DNA from: Nostoc sp. 'Peltigera membranacea cyanobiont' N6
GTDB lineage: Bacteria > Cyanobacteriota > Cyanobacteriia > Cyanobacteriales > Nostocaceae
Direction: 5' to 3'
Length of the DNA: 64,000 bases
Assembly: GCF_002949735.1 (NCBI RefSeq)
Contig: NZ_CP026681.1
Location: 930,001 to 994,000, forward strand
A model generated the notes under the pieces. The model searched no databases, had not been told where the DNA came from, and saw nothing but the letters and a program-made list of their open reading frames with translations. Made by a program: the position numbers and the translations under genes. Shown one piece after another: positions 33,752 to 42,092 of the stretch; the first letter of the stretch is position 1; each line of letters opens with the position of its first letter.

Positions 33752-34294
33752 GTGACATCTCTGTTCAAAATTGCACAAACCACTGATGAATCTCAGATTT
33801 CCGAATTTTTCCATGAATCAGCAGGTAAGTGGCGATCGCAACGACGCTACTACACGCTACCCGAAGGAGAAACTAAGGAGATAGAGAGTATAGTTACGAT
33901 CGATTTTCTAGAGCAGGGTTGTGATGAATTGCAAAAGCTAGCTCAGATGCACGATTTATCTGATCTAGGGAGTTTAATTTGTGGTGCGGCAGTTGTCTGG
34001 GAAAGTACGGACGTGCTGAAGACAAAGAAAGAATCGCAAGGTTCAACAATATTTGGGGTGATGGGAAATACCTTGTATCGCGATCGCGGTTTTGCCATAG
34101 CTAAACCAGTCACCGCCCATTATTATTTCTCCAACCCGAAAACACTGTGTTTGCGAACTGAATACAACGGCTCAGTATTTGAGGAAGAGTTAAAGCTAAT
34201 TGGCAGCAAATACCGCACTAGACAAACCATTATCTCTCGTGCTGGCGAGCAGTTGATGATTGGTCAATATTTAGAAAAGAGAGTGGAGAGTTAG
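33752..34294 (+). CDS. Phycobiliprotein lyase, CpcS/CpeS family
   Basis: A 180-residue lipocalin-like bilin lyase. 'EFFHESAGKWRSQRRYYTL' near the N-terminus, 'GSTIFGVMGNTLYRDRGFA' in the middle and 'YRTRQTIISRAGEQLMIGQYLEKR' near the end are the family pattern. Members attach phycocyanobilin (or a related bilin) to Cys-82 of phycobiliprotein subunits in the cytoplasm, supplying the phycobilisome. Whether this is the main CpcS or a paralogue (such as CpeS2) cannot be told. GTG is the start, with AAGGAAGG 8-15 bases upstream. It is single, with no phycobilisome genes beside it. Confidence 0.85.
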   Translation: MTSLFKIAQTTDESQISEFFHESAGKWRSQRRYYTLPEGETKEIESIVTIDFLEQGCDELQKLAQMHDLSDLGSLICGAAVVWESTDVLKTKKESQGSTIFGVMGNTLYRDRGFAIAKPVTAHYYFSNPKTLCLRTEYNGSVFEEELKLIGSKYRTRQTIISRAGEQLMIGQYLEKRVES

Positions 34295-34401
34295 TTTATT
34301 GGGTGGCTATGGCTGGCGGCTATAGCTTCGCCCATTTTAGAACTACACAGTACCTAGCTCTTAAATGGCAATATAACTTTTTATAACATTTTATCAAACT
34401 T

Positions 34402-34438
34402 CCTCCCAGAAAGTGAGTTGCTATGCAATCATGGGAGG
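34402..34438 (+). promoter_or_regulatory. Hairpin that can hide a Shine-Dalgarno in the rbp leader
   Basis: CCTCCCA (34402-34408) is complementary to TGGGAGG (34432-34438), with a 23-base loop. The right arm is the Shine-Dalgarno of the small upstream ORF at 34443. The structure could block or allow ribosome entry and so act as a temperature or protein-dependent switch. This is inference from complementarity. Confidence 0.45.
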
Positions 34439-34442
34439 TGAA

Positions 34443-34562
34443 ATGAGAATTAATTCGGCGACAGTGTTTGTTTTTAGTATTGACAGGCTTTTCCCTTTTG
34501 GTATTACAGACTTATCTCCGAAATCTAAATCTCTACAAACTTATGATTTTGGAGACATTTAA
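34443..34562 (+). CDS. Small upstream ORF coupled to the RNA-binding protein gene
   Basis: A 39-codon frame (M-R-I-N-S-A-T-V-F-V-F...D-F-G-D-I) starts at ATG 34443, four bases after GGGAGG. It ends in TAA at 34560-34562, which shares one base with the ATG of the RRM gene (TAATG). This geometry allows translational coupling. The peptide resembles no family I know; it may be only a translated leader. Confidence 0.45.
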   Translation: MRINSATVFVFSIDRLFPFGITDLSPKSKSLQTYDFGDI

Positions 34563-34906
34563 TGTCAATTTACGTTGGTAACCTCTCCTATGATGTTACG
34601 CAAGATGCGCTGAGTACTGTTTTTGCAGAATATGGTTCTGTAAAACGCGTTCAGCTACCTACTGACCGTGAAACAGGTCGTTTACGCGGCTTTGCTTTCG
34701 TGGAAATGAGTTCAGAAGACGAAGAAACCAAAGCTATTGAAGCACTTGATGGTGCTGAATGGCTGGGTCGTGACCTTAAAGTGAATAAGGCCAAGCCCAG
34801 AGAAGACAGAGGTGGTTCCTTTGGTGGTGGTGGTGGTGGTAATCGCGGCGGTGGCGGCGGCGGCTACAACCGTGGTGGTGGTGGTGGCGGTGGTGGCCGC
34901 TACTAA
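34562..34906 (+). CDS. rbp: Glycine-rich RRM RNA-binding protein
   Basis: A 114-residue Rbp-type protein with one RRM domain (1-82). RNP2 is 'IYVGNL' (3-8) and RNP1 is 'RGFAFVEM' (42-49). The C-terminus is a flexible Gly/Arg/Asn tail of about 30 residues ending 'GGGGRY'. Such cyanobacterial proteins bind RNA, are often cold-inducible and some localise mRNAs to thylakoids. The start has GGAG 8 bases upstream and overlaps the stop of a small upstream ORF. A strong terminator follows at 34941. Paralogues are usual in the group, so the exact letter (rbpA-F) is not given. Confidence 0.93.
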   Translation: MSIYVGNLSYDVTQDALSTVFAEYGSVKRVQLPTDRETGRLRGFAFVEMSSEDEETKAIEALDGAEWLGRDLKVNKAKPREDRGGSFGGGGGGNRGGGGGGYNRGGGGGGGGRY

Positions 34907-34940
34907 GCTAAATAAGCGAAAGTCATTTAGTTGAATCTAG

Positions 34941-34974
34941 AAAAGGCTCAGGCAGAAATGCTTGAGCCTTTTTT
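34941..34974 (+). terminator. Rho-independent terminator of the rbp gene
   Basis: AAAGGCTCA / TGAGCCTTT with a 12-base loop, followed by a run of T. It lies 35 bases after the rbp stop codon and shares its stem core with 21937-21963. Confidence 0.85.
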
Positions 34975-34993
34975 ATCCAAAACCTGCACTACA

Positions 34994-35377
34994 CTATGAT
35001 TCTCTAACCAGAGTCCCCTGATGAAAAATTATTTTCCATCGATCGTTGTTAAATTTCCAGATGGAACTTCGCAGCGAATGAACAGGCTGTTCGCCAGATA
35101 GATGTCTGACTATATGATAGGTTACTAAAATAACCCCTGTTGCCAAAACTAAGGTTTTGAATTCTGTTATCGATCTTTGAGTCACGGGTGCAATGGGTTC
35201 ATTTTGCAAGCTATCGATAATTTGCTGTTTATTAAAAACACGCCCTGAGCTTCCGAACTCAATGAACTCGTCAGCAAGTAAGTCCATAACATCCTTAGCT
35301 GACTTTCGTACATCCGCTTGAAGCAAACGTTCCTCCAACTCACGGAGAAGCGATTCCTCTAAGTAGTCTGCTTTCAT
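34994..35377 (-). CDS. NTF2-like protein (DUF4440/SnoaL-like)
   Basis: A 127-residue NTF2-fold protein: 'EESLLRELEERLLQ', 'LLADEFIEFGSSGRVFNKQQIIDSL' and 'SSIWKFNNDRWKIIFHQGTLV' follow the DUF4440 helix-sheet pattern. Members are small stand-alone domains with a hydrophobic cavity, many with unknown ligand, some related to ketosteroid isomerase. A role cannot be read here. It is downstream of the flavodiiron genes on the same strand but separated by a MITE-like element. Confidence 0.8.
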   Translation of the reverse strand: MKADYLEESLLRELEERLLQADVRKSAKDVMDLLADEFIEFGSSGRVFNKQQIIDSLQNEPIAPVTQRSITEFKTLVLATGVILVTYHIVRHLSGEQPVHSLRSSIWKFNNDRWKIIFHQGTLVRES

Positions 35378-35439
35378 CTACTTGCTGGAGTTGATTATCC
35401 CTTTGATAAGACGGCTTGCAACTGGCCAATACAACGAGG

Positions 35440-35538
35440 TTAGGGAGTTCCAAATAAAAAAATATCCCAAATTTTCTTGTGGGATGGGCATCTTGCCCGT
35501 CCCACAAAATGGATAATTTATTTCTTGGAAAGCCCTTA
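35440..35538. mobile_element. MITE-like element, family 1 copy A
   Basis: Ends TTAGGGAGTTCCAAATAAA and TTTATTTCTTGGAAAGCCCTTA are inverted repeats. The centre TTGTGGGATGGGCATCTTGCCCGTCCCACAA is itself a hairpin. A longer copy with the same ends stands at 44816-44944. No coding capacity. Confidence 0.75.
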
Positions 35539-35543
35539 GTTGA

Positions 35544-37256
35544 TTAATAATGAGTTGCTGACTTGCGATGATGCACAGCTGTAACACCATCTTGATTTAG
35601 CACTTTGCCATTCTCAACAGTTGCATAAACCAGCCAATGGTCGCCAGATTCCATCCGATTTTGTACGGAACATTCCAGATATGCTAAGGCATCAGTAAGT
35701 ATGGGAGAACCGTTTTCAGCAACTTCTGCGGCGATATCGGCAAATCTATCTTGTCCTGGGCCGAAGGGTTTGAGGAAGTGCTTCATTAATCCCAAATGAT
35801 TCCCTTCTTTAAGGATATTGAGGACAAATTTGTTTCCTGAGTGTGTCAGTGTTTCTACTGCCCGCTCTTTAGCGACAGCTATGGTTAAACCAGGGGGATT
35901 AAAGCTAGCTTGAGCTACCCAGGAGGCTAACATGGCACTGGAGCGATCGCCTTCTTTTGCTGTCAGAACGCACAAAGAACCAACAATCCGACCAACTGCT
36001 TGTTCTACAGTAGTAGCAGGTTGACTTGGCGCTCGTACTTTTCTAGCTTTTTTCAATGCTTGGGCAAAGTCAGTTCCAGCTTCTTCACACAATTGTAAGG
36101 TGGCATCGTCGGGTTTGAATTTGACGCGGATGGTATCAAAACCAAAGCGATAGCCAGCATCTTTTAATTTACCCTCAATTAAATCAACCGCTTCCCCACT
36201 CCAGCCAAAGGAACCAAAAACACCAGCAAGTTTATTGTTCGTTGCGGTGGATAACACAATTCCTAAAGCTGTTTGCACCGGTGTAGGTGCATGACCGCCG
36301 AGGGTTGGAGAACCGATGATGAAACCACCGGCTTTTTCCACAGCCGCCCGGATTTCTTCTGGTTCGGTAAATTCGCAGTTAATGGATTCTACAGCAACGC
36401 CAGCTTTTGTAATGCCACGAGCGATCGCTTGGGCTAATGTGGCTGTATTTCCATAAGCTGATGCATAAATTAACGCCACTGTCAAATCAGCAGATGTTTG
36501 CTGTTGACTCCATTCTCGATAAGCTTTGGTCAATTCAATTAAGCCATAGCGCACCAAAGGCCCGTGTCCAGTGGCATACATTCTCACGGGAAAATCGGCT
36601 AGTTTATCCAACGCTGTTTCTACTTGACGGGCGTGGGGAGCCATGAGGCAATCAAAATAATAGCGCCGATCTTCGTTATATACTTCCCAGCCTTCATCAA
36701 ATACCTGATCTCCGCAAACGTGCGCCCCAAATAACTTATCTGTGTACAGAACTTCTGTTTGCGGATCGTAGGTGCAAAGTTGATCTGCATAGCGGGGATT
36801 AGGGGTGGGAATAAATTGTAAATTATGCCCGTTACCCAAATCTAGGGTTTCTTCGCCCCGCATAACCAGAATTTGCAAATCTGGATTTTCTAGCGCACTA
36901 CGTAAATTTATTGCGCCTGGATTAGAACAGACAAAGGTGATTTGCGGAGCAATTTCTAATAAAGCTTTTAAAGTTGTAGCGCGGTTAGGATTTATATGTC
37001 CCAAAATTACATAATCTAAGTCTTCCAGATGGAAACGCTGCTGTAAGGCTTCTAAATAAATGTCCGTAAACGTTTCCCCTGGAGGGTCAATGATGGCAGT
37101 TTTATCGCTTTCGATTAAATAAGAATTAGCAGTTGTACCCTTGGCAAGAGCATATTCAATTTCAAATCTGAGCCTTGACCAACTGCGCGATCGCAGTATT
37201 CTTGTATCTGTAGCTATTGGATAAACTTGAACATCGCGGGGTTTATTTGTTGACAT
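35544..37256 (-). CDS. flv1B: Flavodiiron protein with non-canonical metal ligands (Flv1-type, probably Flv1B)
   Basis: A 570-residue cyanobacterial flavodiiron protein: metallo-beta-lactamase-like domain (about 30-250), flavodoxin domain (about 260-405, 'VALIYASAYGNTATLAQAIA') and a flavin-reductase domain (about 420-570). The iron-binding HxExDH reads H87-I-N89-P-N91-R92, and later ligands are R155 and K174; only H231 of 'GHG' is kept. This neutral/basic pattern marks Flv1/Flv2-type subunits, which work as heterodimers with Flv3/Flv4-type partners to reduce O2 to water with NAD(P)H or photosynthetic electrons. The canonical partner is directly upstream, 128 bases away. Adjacent flv3-flv1 gene order is what I recall for the heterocyst-specific B pair; paralogue letter is inferred. 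Confidence 0.85.
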   Translation of the reverse strand: MSTNKPRDVQVYPIATDTRILRSRSWSRLRFEIEYALAKGTTANSYLIESDKTAIIDPPGETFTDIYLEALQQRFHLEDLDYVILGHINPNRATTLKALLEIAPQITFVCSNPGAINLRSALENPDLQILVMRGEETLDLGNGHNLQFIPTPNPRYADQLCTYDPQTEVLYTDKLFGAHVCGDQVFDEGWEVYNEDRRYYFDCLMAPHARQVETALDKLADFPVRMYATGHGPLVRYGLIELTKAYREWSQQQTSADLTVALIYASAYGNTATLAQAIARGITKAGVAVESINCEFTEPEEIRAAVEKAGGFIIGSPTLGGHAPTPVQTALGIVLSTATNNKLAGVFGSFGWSGEAVDLIEGKLKDAGYRFGFDTIRVKFKPDDATLQLCEEAGTDFAQALKKARKVRAPSQPATTVEQAVGRIVGSLCVLTAKEGDRSSAMLASWVAQASFNPPGLTIAVAKERAVETLTHSGNKFVLNILKEGNHLGLMKHFLKPFGPGQDRFADIAAEVAENGSPILTDALAYLECSVQNRMESGDHWLVYATVENGKVLNQDGVTAVHHRKSATHY

Positions 37257-37262
37257 AGCTTT

Positions 37263-37386
37263 ATTGGGGATTGGGTACTGGTGATTGGGGATTGGGGATT
37301 GGGGATTGGGTATTTAGAAAACTCTTCCCCAGTTCCTAGTCCCTAGTCCCTAGTCCCCAGTCCCTAGTCCCCAGTCCCCAATCCCT
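37263..37386. repeat. GGGGATT and CCCTAGT/CCCCAGT heptamer arrays
   Basis: GGGGATT units on the left and CCCTAGT/CCCCAGT units on the right fill the gap between the two flavodiiron genes, so any intergenic promoter has to lie inside repeat DNA. Confidence 0.85.
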
Positions 37387-39109
37387 AATAGTGATTTCCA
37401 ACTTTGCGATGATGCACAGCAGTTAAAGCATCGGGTTTAGAAACTCGTCCGGCGTAGACTGTGCTGTATACTGCCCAGTGATCGCCGCAATCCATTCTAC
37501 TGACGACTTCGCACTCCATATAGGCGAGAGCATCGTTGAGGATGGGGGCACCATTTTCGGCTGGCTGGGTTCTCACTCCTTGAAAGCGATCGGCACCAGG
37601 GGCGAATCGTTTCAAAAAGTGCTTCATAAGTGGTTGGAAATTGCCTTCTTCTAAGATGTTGAGAACAAAGCGATCGCCTACTTGCATGAGTGATTCAATT
37701 GCCCGATCTTTGGCGACTGCAATGGAAAATCCCAAGGGTTTGAAGCTGGCTTGATTCACCCACGAGGCTAGCATGGCACTGGATACATCACCTTTTTTGG
37801 CAGTAATAATATACAGTCCGCCGCTAAGTCTACCAAGGGCTTTATCTAAATCAGCACCAAGGGATTTCATCGCTTTGATGCTGCGATCGCGTGTTACCCA
37901 TTGAGCTAAGTCTGTACCTGCTTCTTCACACAACTTGTAGGTATTTTCTGTAGGCGCTTCTTTAATCCGAATGGCTGGAAAAACTGTTGTCAAACCCAAA
38001 TTGCGGAATTTACTCACCAAAGGATCTATCGGCTCATCATCGCCACCGCCACTTTCAAACACGCCGATAGCTTGCTTTTCTTTGGCAGATCCTAAAACTG
38101 TGCTGAGTGCAGATTGGATACTCGCAGCCCCAGCAGCCGGAGGTAGACCAACAATTAGTCCAGCACATCGGCTTACTAGTTCCCGTAGTTCTTGTAAATC
38201 GACTTCAGAACCCAAATCGACAATTTCCACGGCGACACCAGTTTTAGCGATACCGTTGGCAATTGCTTGGGCGAGGCGATCGCTATATCCGTATTCGGAA
38301 ACGTAAAATATCCCAATCACTGTCTCTGGTTTTGCTTGGGTTTGGCTCCAACTGCGGTAACGTCCAACTAGTTCCTCAACATTGTGAGACAATAATGGCC
38401 CGTGTCCTGTGGCAATCATACTGATGGTTTTCAGTTCTGCCATGCGTTTAAGGGCAGACAAAACTGACCGAGCATTCGGCCCCATCAAGCAATCGTAGTA
38501 GTAATGAAAGTCTTCTTCGATCGCTGCTAAGTCTTCGTCAAAGGTGCTATCTGAGCAATAGTGCAACCCAAAAGCGTCGCAGGTGTAGAGAGTTTTAGTT
38601 TTGTGGTCGAAGCTGAAAATGGTATCCGGCCAATGTAAATTTGGGGCAATCACAAATTCAAATTCATGACCATTGCCCAAATCTAAGCGATCGCCATTTT
38701 TCACAATCCGCCGTTTGAATGGTTGATGTACGAAATCCTCAAGAAACTGAATCGCCACTTTAGAACCGACAACAGTAATTTCTGGAGCCATTTGCAGCAA
38801 ATCTTTAACTAAACCGCTATGGTCTGGCTCGGTATGGCTGATAATTAAATAATCAATATCTGTTGGCTTGATTAGTCCAGTGAGCGTATCAAAATATAGT
38901 TGACGAAACTTTTCGTGAGAGGTATCAACTAAGGCAGTCTGCTCTCCACGGATGAGAAACGAGTTATAAGTAGTACCGTTTTGCAAACCAAACTCAATAT
39001 CGAAGCGATCGCGATCCCAGTCCAAAGAGCGAATAGCCGTCGTCTCTTGACCGATTTCCACAGTCTGTATGGTGAGCCGTTTTTCAGTTTTTTCGGTGAG
39101 CGCTACCAT
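37385..39109 (-). CDS. flv3B: Flavodiiron protein with complete diiron site (Flv3-type, probably Flv3B)
   Basis: A 574-residue flavodiiron protein with three domains as in its neighbour. All diiron ligands are present: H92-x-E94-x-D96-H97 ('SHTEPDHSG'), H159 ('NLHWPDT'), D178 ('CDAFG') and H236 ('ATGHGPL'). The flavodoxin domain begins 'VIGIFYVSEYGYSDRLAQAIA' and the flavin reductase domain ends 'LTAVHHRKVGNHY'. It reduces O2 without releasing superoxide. Together with the downstream Flv1-type gene it would protect nitrogenase in heterocysts if it is the B pair; the letter is inferred from adjacency. AGGGAG precedes the ATG. Confidence 0.87.
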   Translation of the reverse strand: MVALTEKTEKRLTIQTVEIGQETTAIRSLDWDRDRFDIEFGLQNGTTYNSFLIRGEQTALVDTSHEKFRQLYFDTLTGLIKPTDIDYLIISHTEPDHSGLVKDLLQMAPEITVVGSKVAIQFLEDFVHQPFKRRIVKNGDRLDLGNGHEFEFVIAPNLHWPDTIFSFDHKTKTLYTCDAFGLHYCSDSTFDEDLAAIEEDFHYYYDCLMGPNARSVLSALKRMAELKTISMIATGHGPLLSHNVEELVGRYRSWSQTQAKPETVIGIFYVSEYGYSDRLAQAIANGIAKTGVAVEIVDLGSEVDLQELRELVSRCAGLIVGLPPAAGAASIQSALSTVLGSAKEKQAIGVFESGGGDDEPIDPLVSKFRNLGLTTVFPAIRIKEAPTENTYKLCEEAGTDLAQWVTRDRSIKAMKSLGADLDKALGRLSGGLYIITAKKGDVSSAMLASWVNQASFKPLGFSIAVAKDRAIESLMQVGDRFVLNILEEGNFQPLMKHFLKRFAPGADRFQGVRTQPAENGAPILNDALAYMECEVVSRMDCGDHWAVYSTVYAGRVSKPDALTAVHHRKVGNHY

Positions 39110-39218
39110 AACTCCCTCCTTGACACAATGAGTATTTCTTCCTCTATGTTTATTGTTACACGGCTTGAATGTTAATTTTTATTAAAAAACCTATAACTGA
39201 CTTAAAAAAGTTAAAAGT

Positions 39219-40034
39219 GTGAAACCGCAGAGGCACAAAAAGGAAATTTGGCTAGCGTTGGAAATTGGTAATTCTCGGTTGCATTGGGCGTTGTTTCTAG
39301 GCGAGACGCTTTACTCAGTGTGGGATACTGATTATCTTCTTGAGTCTGTTATACAACAGTTGGCTGAATGTCAAACTCTGAATGATTTACTAGAGAACAT
39401 TTTTCCAGAAGGTGAATCTCTCACAACTACTCTGCCCCTTTGCCCTCTTTTCGTCGCCTCCGTAGTTCCCAGCCAAACTGCTATTTGGCAAACTTACCCA
39501 AATACTCATGTTATTACATTAGACCAAGTATCACTAAAAGGTGTTTATCCCACACTAGGAATTGACCGCGCTTTAGCTTTGTGGGGGGCGGGGAAAACTT
39601 GGGGTTTTCCCATGTTGGTAATTGATGCTGGAACAGCGCTAACTTTTACGGCTGCGGATGCTAATGAGTGTCTAGTTGGAGGGGCAATTTTGCCGGGATT
39701 AGGTTTACAACTTGCATCTCTCGGTCAACAAACAGGACAATTACCATTAGTAGAAATGCAAAACTTTCCGTCTTTGCCACCACATTTTGCTCTCAATACG
39801 AAAGAAGCTATTCAAAGTGGAGTAGTTTATACAATATTAGCTGGAATTAAAGATTTTATTGAAGCGTGGTTGCAATTACTTCCTCATGGGAAGATTGCGA
39901 TTAAAGGTGGCGATCGCACTTTAATATCAAACTATCTGCAAGCCTTGTATCCTGAAATTGCAGCACATTTAATTGTGGAACCAAATTTAATTTTTTGGGG
40001 AATGCGGGAAATAGTAATGGAGAATAAAAAATAG
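39219..40034 (+). CDS. coaX: Type III pantothenate kinase
   Basis: CoaX phosphorylates pantothenate in the first step of coenzyme A synthesis. The 271-residue protein has the ASKHA ATPase pattern: 'LALEIGNSRLHWALF' (phosphate 1), 'GIDRALALWGAGKTWGFPMLVIDAGTALTFT' (substrate and phosphate 2 region) and 'GGAILPGLGLQLASL'. The frame starts with GTG at 39219, inside a copy of the 'CCGCAGAGGCACAAA' repeat, so the first seven residues are repeat-encoded and the true start may be slightly different. No strong Shine-Dalgarno is present. It is divergent from the flavodiiron pair. Confidence 0.9.
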   Translation: MKPQRHKKEIWLALEIGNSRLHWALFLGETLYSVWDTDYLLESVIQQLAECQTLNDLLENIFPEGESLTTTLPLCPLFVASVVPSQTAIWQTYPNTHVITLDQVSLKGVYPTLGIDRALALWGAGKTWGFPMLVIDAGTALTFTAADANECLVGGAILPGLGLQLASLGQQTGQLPLVEMQNFPSLPPHFALNTKEAIQSGVVYTILAGIKDFIEAWLQLLPHGKIAIKGGDRTLISNYLQALYPEIAAHLIVEPNLIFWGMREIVMENKK

Positions 40035-40113
40035 GAATCCGAATTTTACGGACAAGAGACAAGCCAAAGCTCAGATAACATAAAATTAAAAGAGAAGTTT
40101 AACCCTAAATAAG

Positions 40114-40932
40114 CTATGCCCAATTCCCTTTAATAAACTCCTGAATCTCAAGCGCCACGACCCCAGCACAAGATTCTGGTAAGTCGTTTCCGGCATGTGA
40201 AATCATTTTCAAATCAACTTTCGGCATCAGTTGAGTATAAACCCGGCTCTTGGCTAAAGCATTTGGTGTATCTTGCCCACCTTGTAAAATCAAAACCGGC
40301 ACATCTATCATGTAAAGCCGCTTTTGTACTAATTCTGCATCAATTTCTACTTGTCGGCGTTTGAAAAGTAACTGGCAACCTATAGGATACGGCAATAACG
40401 ACTGACGCAGCTGCAAATCCTGGGCAATTTTTTCATGCCAACCCAGCATCTTAGTTAAAGGAATTAGCGATCGCAACAATTTAACTATTAGTGGTGGATA
40501 ATTCAATAATCGCCGCATTTTCCGGCAATACTCTTCAAGTCCAGCTATCTCTACACCCTCTGGTGCAACCAGCACCAAACCAGCAACTCTCTCTGGATAC
40601 TTTAAAGCATAGCTAGCAGCAATCCAACCCCCAAGAGAATGCCCTACTAAATATACTTTTTCTAGTTTGACAGCTTGTAAAAATTCTGCCAAACACTCCA
40701 CTTGTAAATCTATCGAATGATGGATATTTGGATTCTCTGACTCACCAAACCCTAACAAATCAGGTGCGAAGCAATGAAAATCTTGTGCAATGGACTCCAT
40801 CACAGACAACCATTGACTGCTTTCATTCCAAGCACCATGTAAAAAAATTATAGGAGTTTTTTCACCGACTTCACGCCAAAATATTAGCCCTTGAGAGAGC
40901 TTTATCCGGGAGTTACGGAATAGTGTATCCAT
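40114..40932 (-). CDS. Alpha/beta hydrolase
   Basis: A 272-residue alpha/beta hydrolase fold protein. 'IIFLHGAWNESSQW' gives the oxyanion-hole HG motif, 'LVGHSLGGWIAA' holds the nucleophile Ser (G-H-S-L-G), and 'ILQGGQDTP' and 'HAGNDLPES' contain the likely Asp and His of the triad. Substrate unknown; relatives include esterases, lactonases and C-C hydrolases. The gene converges on coaX and is followed upstream by a heptamer array. Confidence 0.85.
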   Translation of the reverse strand: MDTLFRNSRIKLSQGLIFWREVGEKTPIIFLHGAWNESSQWLSVMESIAQDFHCFAPDLLGFGESENPNIHHSIDLQVECLAEFLQAVKLEKVYLVGHSLGGWIAASYALKYPERVAGLVLVAPEGVEIAGLEEYCRKMRRLLNYPPLIVKLLRSLIPLTKMLGWHEKIAQDLQLRQSLLPYPIGCQLLFKRRQVEIDAELVQKRLYMIDVPVLILQGGQDTPNALAKSRVYTQLMPKVDLKMISHAGNDLPESCAGVVALEIQEFIKGNWA

Positions 40933-40944
40933 TTTAATTTAGAT

Positions 40945-41018
40945 TAGTCATTGGTCATTGGTTATTGGTCATTTGTCATTTGTCATTTGTCATTGGTCAT
41001 TGGTCATTAGTCATTAGT
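40945..41018. repeat. TCATTGG/TCATTTG heptamer array
   Basis: About ten tandem heptamers of the GTCATTG/GTCATTT family upstream of the hydrolase gene. A complementary-sense group (AATGACA units) lies at 41123-41169, so the two could pair. Confidence 0.85.
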
Positions 41019-41122
41019 TTTAGACAAATTATAAACAGAGAAGTCTGAGTCATTCGCGTAACATCTTGTTGGCGCAACCTCTCGTAGAGAAGAGAGGCTT
41101 CCTTAGATCGGAACTTTGGCGG

Positions 41123-41169
41123 CAAATGACAAATGACAAAGAACTAATGACAAATAACTAATGACAAAA
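41123..41169. repeat. AATGACA/ACTAATG heptamer array
   Basis: Degenerate heptamers AAATGAC/ACTAATG run up to the stop codon of the Nudix gene; inverted relative to the array at 40945-41018. Confidence 0.8.
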
Positions 41170-41174
41170 TATTA

Positions 41175-41669
41175 TTATGCCAATGTTGTCAAGCCATTCA
41201 AGTAGTCTTGCAACTGCCGAGTATGGTCATGAGACATCTGTCCTGAAGGTAACAAATTGGGAGAGAAAGCTTGGATTTCCATGACTTCTAAAGTATCCTG
41301 AATTTCCATTGTCCCATGTACCTCGGCTTCAACCACAATACAAATTGAGTGGATTCTGGGATCGCGGTCTGGTGCGGAGTAAACTCCTACCAAACGGTTT
41401 ATTTTCAGCAATTCTAGCCCGGTTTCCTCCACCAATTCCCGGCGGACTGTGTTGGGAATATCTTCTCCCCAATCCACGATGCCTCCAGGCAATGCCCAAA
41501 GACCATCATCACGCCGTCGGATCAGTACTATTCGACCATCGGGTAAAATTGGGATGATACTAGTGCCAGTAATGGGATGACGAAATATAATACCCAATAC
41601 TGTTTGTCCAATACGCCATAAGCTACGTGTGGACTGGACTGCTGCCGGAAAAAAAGCAATAACGTTCAA
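41175..41669 (-). CDS. Nudix hydrolase
   Basis: A 164-residue Nudix protein with an intact box: G-G-I-V-D-W-G-E...R-R-E-L-V-E-E-T-G-L, which matches Gx5Ex7REUxEExGU and binds the catalytic Mg2+. It hydrolyses a nucleoside diphosphate linked to another moiety (for example ADP-ribose or an oxidised nucleotide). 'SAPDRDPRIHSICIVV' resembles ADP-ribose pyrophosphatase-like relatives, as does the gene at 62054. The start 'MNVIAFFPAAVQ' is the first in frame. Confidence 0.88.
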   Translation of the reverse strand: MNVIAFFPAAVQSTRSLWRIGQTVLGIIFRHPITGTSIIPILPDGRIVLIRRRDDGLWALPGGIVDWGEDIPNTVRRELVEETGLELLKINRLVGVYSAPDRDPRIHSICIVVEAEVHGTMEIQDTLEVMEIQAFSPNLLPSGQMSHDHTRQLQDYLNGLTTLA

Positions 41670-42092
41670 TCTTCAAAATTTATATGTTGTATTCTATATT
41701 TCTCTACCACTTACATCAACTCAACTCATAAAATTTTCGTTGAGTTTTGTTTTATACAAAAATGTTTGTGGTTGGAGATTTTATTCTGACGATTTACGTA
41801 GAATATTATTAATCTTAACATCAAGTTTCAAGAGAAGCACTGTATTTATATATACATGATATTTGTTAAATAAAAAAACTTTTCAGTTTATAAATAACAT
41901 TAGCCTTGCTCAAACTAGCTATCATTAATATTTTTTCATGAAACTTTCAAAAATTAATCTGAATCAGTAAGTCTAAATTCTGAATTCTGAAGAGGTAATT
42001 AAGCTGCACTTGAAATTGCCACCAAATTCTTGATAATTAAGCTTAATATACAAAAATCCTTTACAAAAACTGCGATCGCCCAAACAATCTCT
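41670..42092. other. Gene-free region, AT-rich
   Basis: These 423 bases lie between the divergent Nudix gene and the exported-protein gene. No repeat array or convincing ORF is seen. The first 63 bases upstream of 42093 are in frame with the following gene (from 42030), but I prefer the ATG at 42093 because it begins a signal peptide. Confidence 0.45.

Noticed and set aside
35378..35590. 70-codon minus-strand frame
   Set aside because: It runs through the MITE-like element and into the end of the Flv1-type gene in another frame; not a gene.
41629..41859. 76-codon plus-strand frame
   Set aside because: It overlaps the start of the Nudix gene antisense and continues into AT-rich spacer.
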